Assembly: GCA_039105265.1 (NCBI GenBank)
Contig: JAPFFF010000007.1
Coordinates: 186,001-250,000 of the forward strand
Source: Tritrichomonas musculus
Lineage: Eukaryota; Parabasalia; Tritrichomonadida; Tritrichomonadidae
Reading direction: 5' to 3'
DNA: 64,000 nucleotides
Under the pieces are notes generated by a model. That model saw nothing but the letters and a program-made list of their open reading frames with translations, had not been told where the DNA came from and ran no database searches. Positions 63,366 through 64,000 of the stretch are shown in pieces (within the stretch, counting starts at the first letter, position 1; the number at the start of each line of letters is the position of its first letter). The position numbers and the translations under genes are program-made.

Positions 63366-64000
63366 TTATAAATTTTCATTTGAATTTTTCACGTTGTTGC
63401 TGATGAATGGAGCTTGTTCATCGTCGGATGGCGTTGTTTGTTTGATTGGCTTTGAAGAAAGGAGAAAGACTCCGCTTCCCATCAGAATCAAACCGATGGC
63501 GAAAGAGAGCTTTCCAAGCAAGCTGAGTGCGACCATTTCTCCGTACAAAATTGATGAATTCAAAATTGACATTACAGTGAGCATGACAAAATAAAGGGAG
63601 TTAACAACGTAAGCTTGATGATTCTCCATTGCTTTATTCAGGCGATTCACTTGAAGAACAATAGAACAGATAATGAAGATAATAATGCAATATGGTAAAA
63701 TATTTGTTAACTGATTTTGAGAAGTAATTGAGATTTTGACAAAAACAGCAAGTGCTTTCGAAAGTGTAACGGAATTTCCAGCAGATATTGATGCAAGAGC
63801 AACTGTAAGAAATAAATTTTTATTGCCAAATATATAGAGTAAAATCATGATTACTAATATGCACATAAAATATCCAACTTTCATTGGATTCATTAATAAT
63901 TCCATAAATTCTTCAACGGTAAAATCTTTGCTATTGCTTGGACCATTTGAAATCGATAAAAAAGTGCCAAAAGCAATTAAAGCAATGCCAATTGCTCCTT
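63366..64000 (-). CDS. NIPA-type magnesium transporter, C-terminal part
   Basis: Runs off the right edge; 211 codons are visible and the frame is open to 64000. About six hydrophobic helices are seen: GAIGIALIAFGTFLSIS, VGYFMCILVIMILLYIFG, FLTVALASISAGNSVTLSKA, LPYCIIIFIICSIVLQVNRL, VVNSLYFVMLTVMSILNSSI and KLSFAIGLILMGSGVFLLSS. QVNRLNKAMENHQAYVVNSL aligns with the NIPA signature QVNYLNKALDTFNTSVV. NIPA proteins are EamA/DMT-fold Mg2+ carriers of plasma and endosomal membranes. The C-terminal tail (PSDDEQAPFISNNVKN) is cytosolic and acidic. Confidence 0.82.
   Translation of the reverse strand, partial: GAIGIALIAFGTFLSISNGPSNSKDFTVEEFMELLMNPMKVGYFMCILVIMILLYIFGNKNLFLTVALASISAGNSVTLSKALAVFVKISITSQNQLTNILPYCIIIFIICSIVLQVNRLNKAMENHQAYVVNSLYFVMLTVMSILNSSILYGEMVALSLLGKLSFAIGLILMGSGVFLLSSKPIKQTTPSDDEQAPFISNNVKNSNENL

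Noticed and set aside
1-64000. CRISPR array or bacterial operon structure
   Set aside because: No regularly spaced repeats; all clear genes are eukaryotic single units.

Overview
The window looks like nuclear DNA of a parabasalid protist, in the Trichomonas/Tritrichomonas group. It is very AT-rich with long A and T tracts. The host genes are short of introns and closely packed. A complex I 24 kDa (NuoE-type) protein has a short hydrogenosome-like leader, the only two likely spliced genes have very short introns, and the spaces between genes hold mariner elements, DDE transposases and Polinton (Maverick) fossils, all of which suit this group. The species cannot be fixed from sequence alone.

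Layout. 1-16187 is a repeat region: decayed DDE_1 (pogo-like) transposase copies, a small TTAA-flanked element, and an old Polinton (4611-13098) that landed in a DDE transposase gene. A young, intact mariner (4674-5976) later landed in the Polinton's left terminal repeat. 16188-31125 is the host gene cluster: a Mediator MED14-like protein, a CLASP microtubule protein, folylpolyglutamate synthase, a UPF0193 protein, a Sec7-PH Arf exchange factor, an Arl3-like GTPase with a 38-nt intron, a Rab5-like GTPase with an altered switch II, an ankyrin protein, a coiled-coil protein, and the hydrogenosomal NuoE-type subunit. 31126-48333 is a second repeat region: nested non-autonomous elements, a markedly GC-richer Polinton fragment with capsid-like and integrase-like parts (34666 to about 39290), a second intact mariner (42990-44263) and a decayed hAT transposase. 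A two-C2-domain gene lies at 48334-49245. 49246-56508 is an AT desert of nested inverted-repeat elements plus a GC-cored palindrome. 56509-64000 holds a PP2A B56 subunit, a Raptor (TORC1) protein and the C-terminal part of a NIPA-type magnesium transporter that runs off the window.

Functional links. The host genes are single transcription units on both strands, and no operon is visible. Themes include small-GTPase traffic (Sec7-PH, Arl, Rab), growth signalling (Raptor, B56), cytoskeleton (CLASP, perhaps UPF0193), and hydrogenosomal electron transfer. The most unusual content is the layered record of mobile elements. At least eight inverted-repeat elements can be delimited, most flanked by TA and two by TTAA. 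Several are nested, so insertion order can be read directly. A palindromic repeat family (34577-34664 and 55068-55313), one copy with a GC-rich hairpin core, is the best candidate for something undescribed. No CRISPR array, rRNA or tRNA gene was seen.
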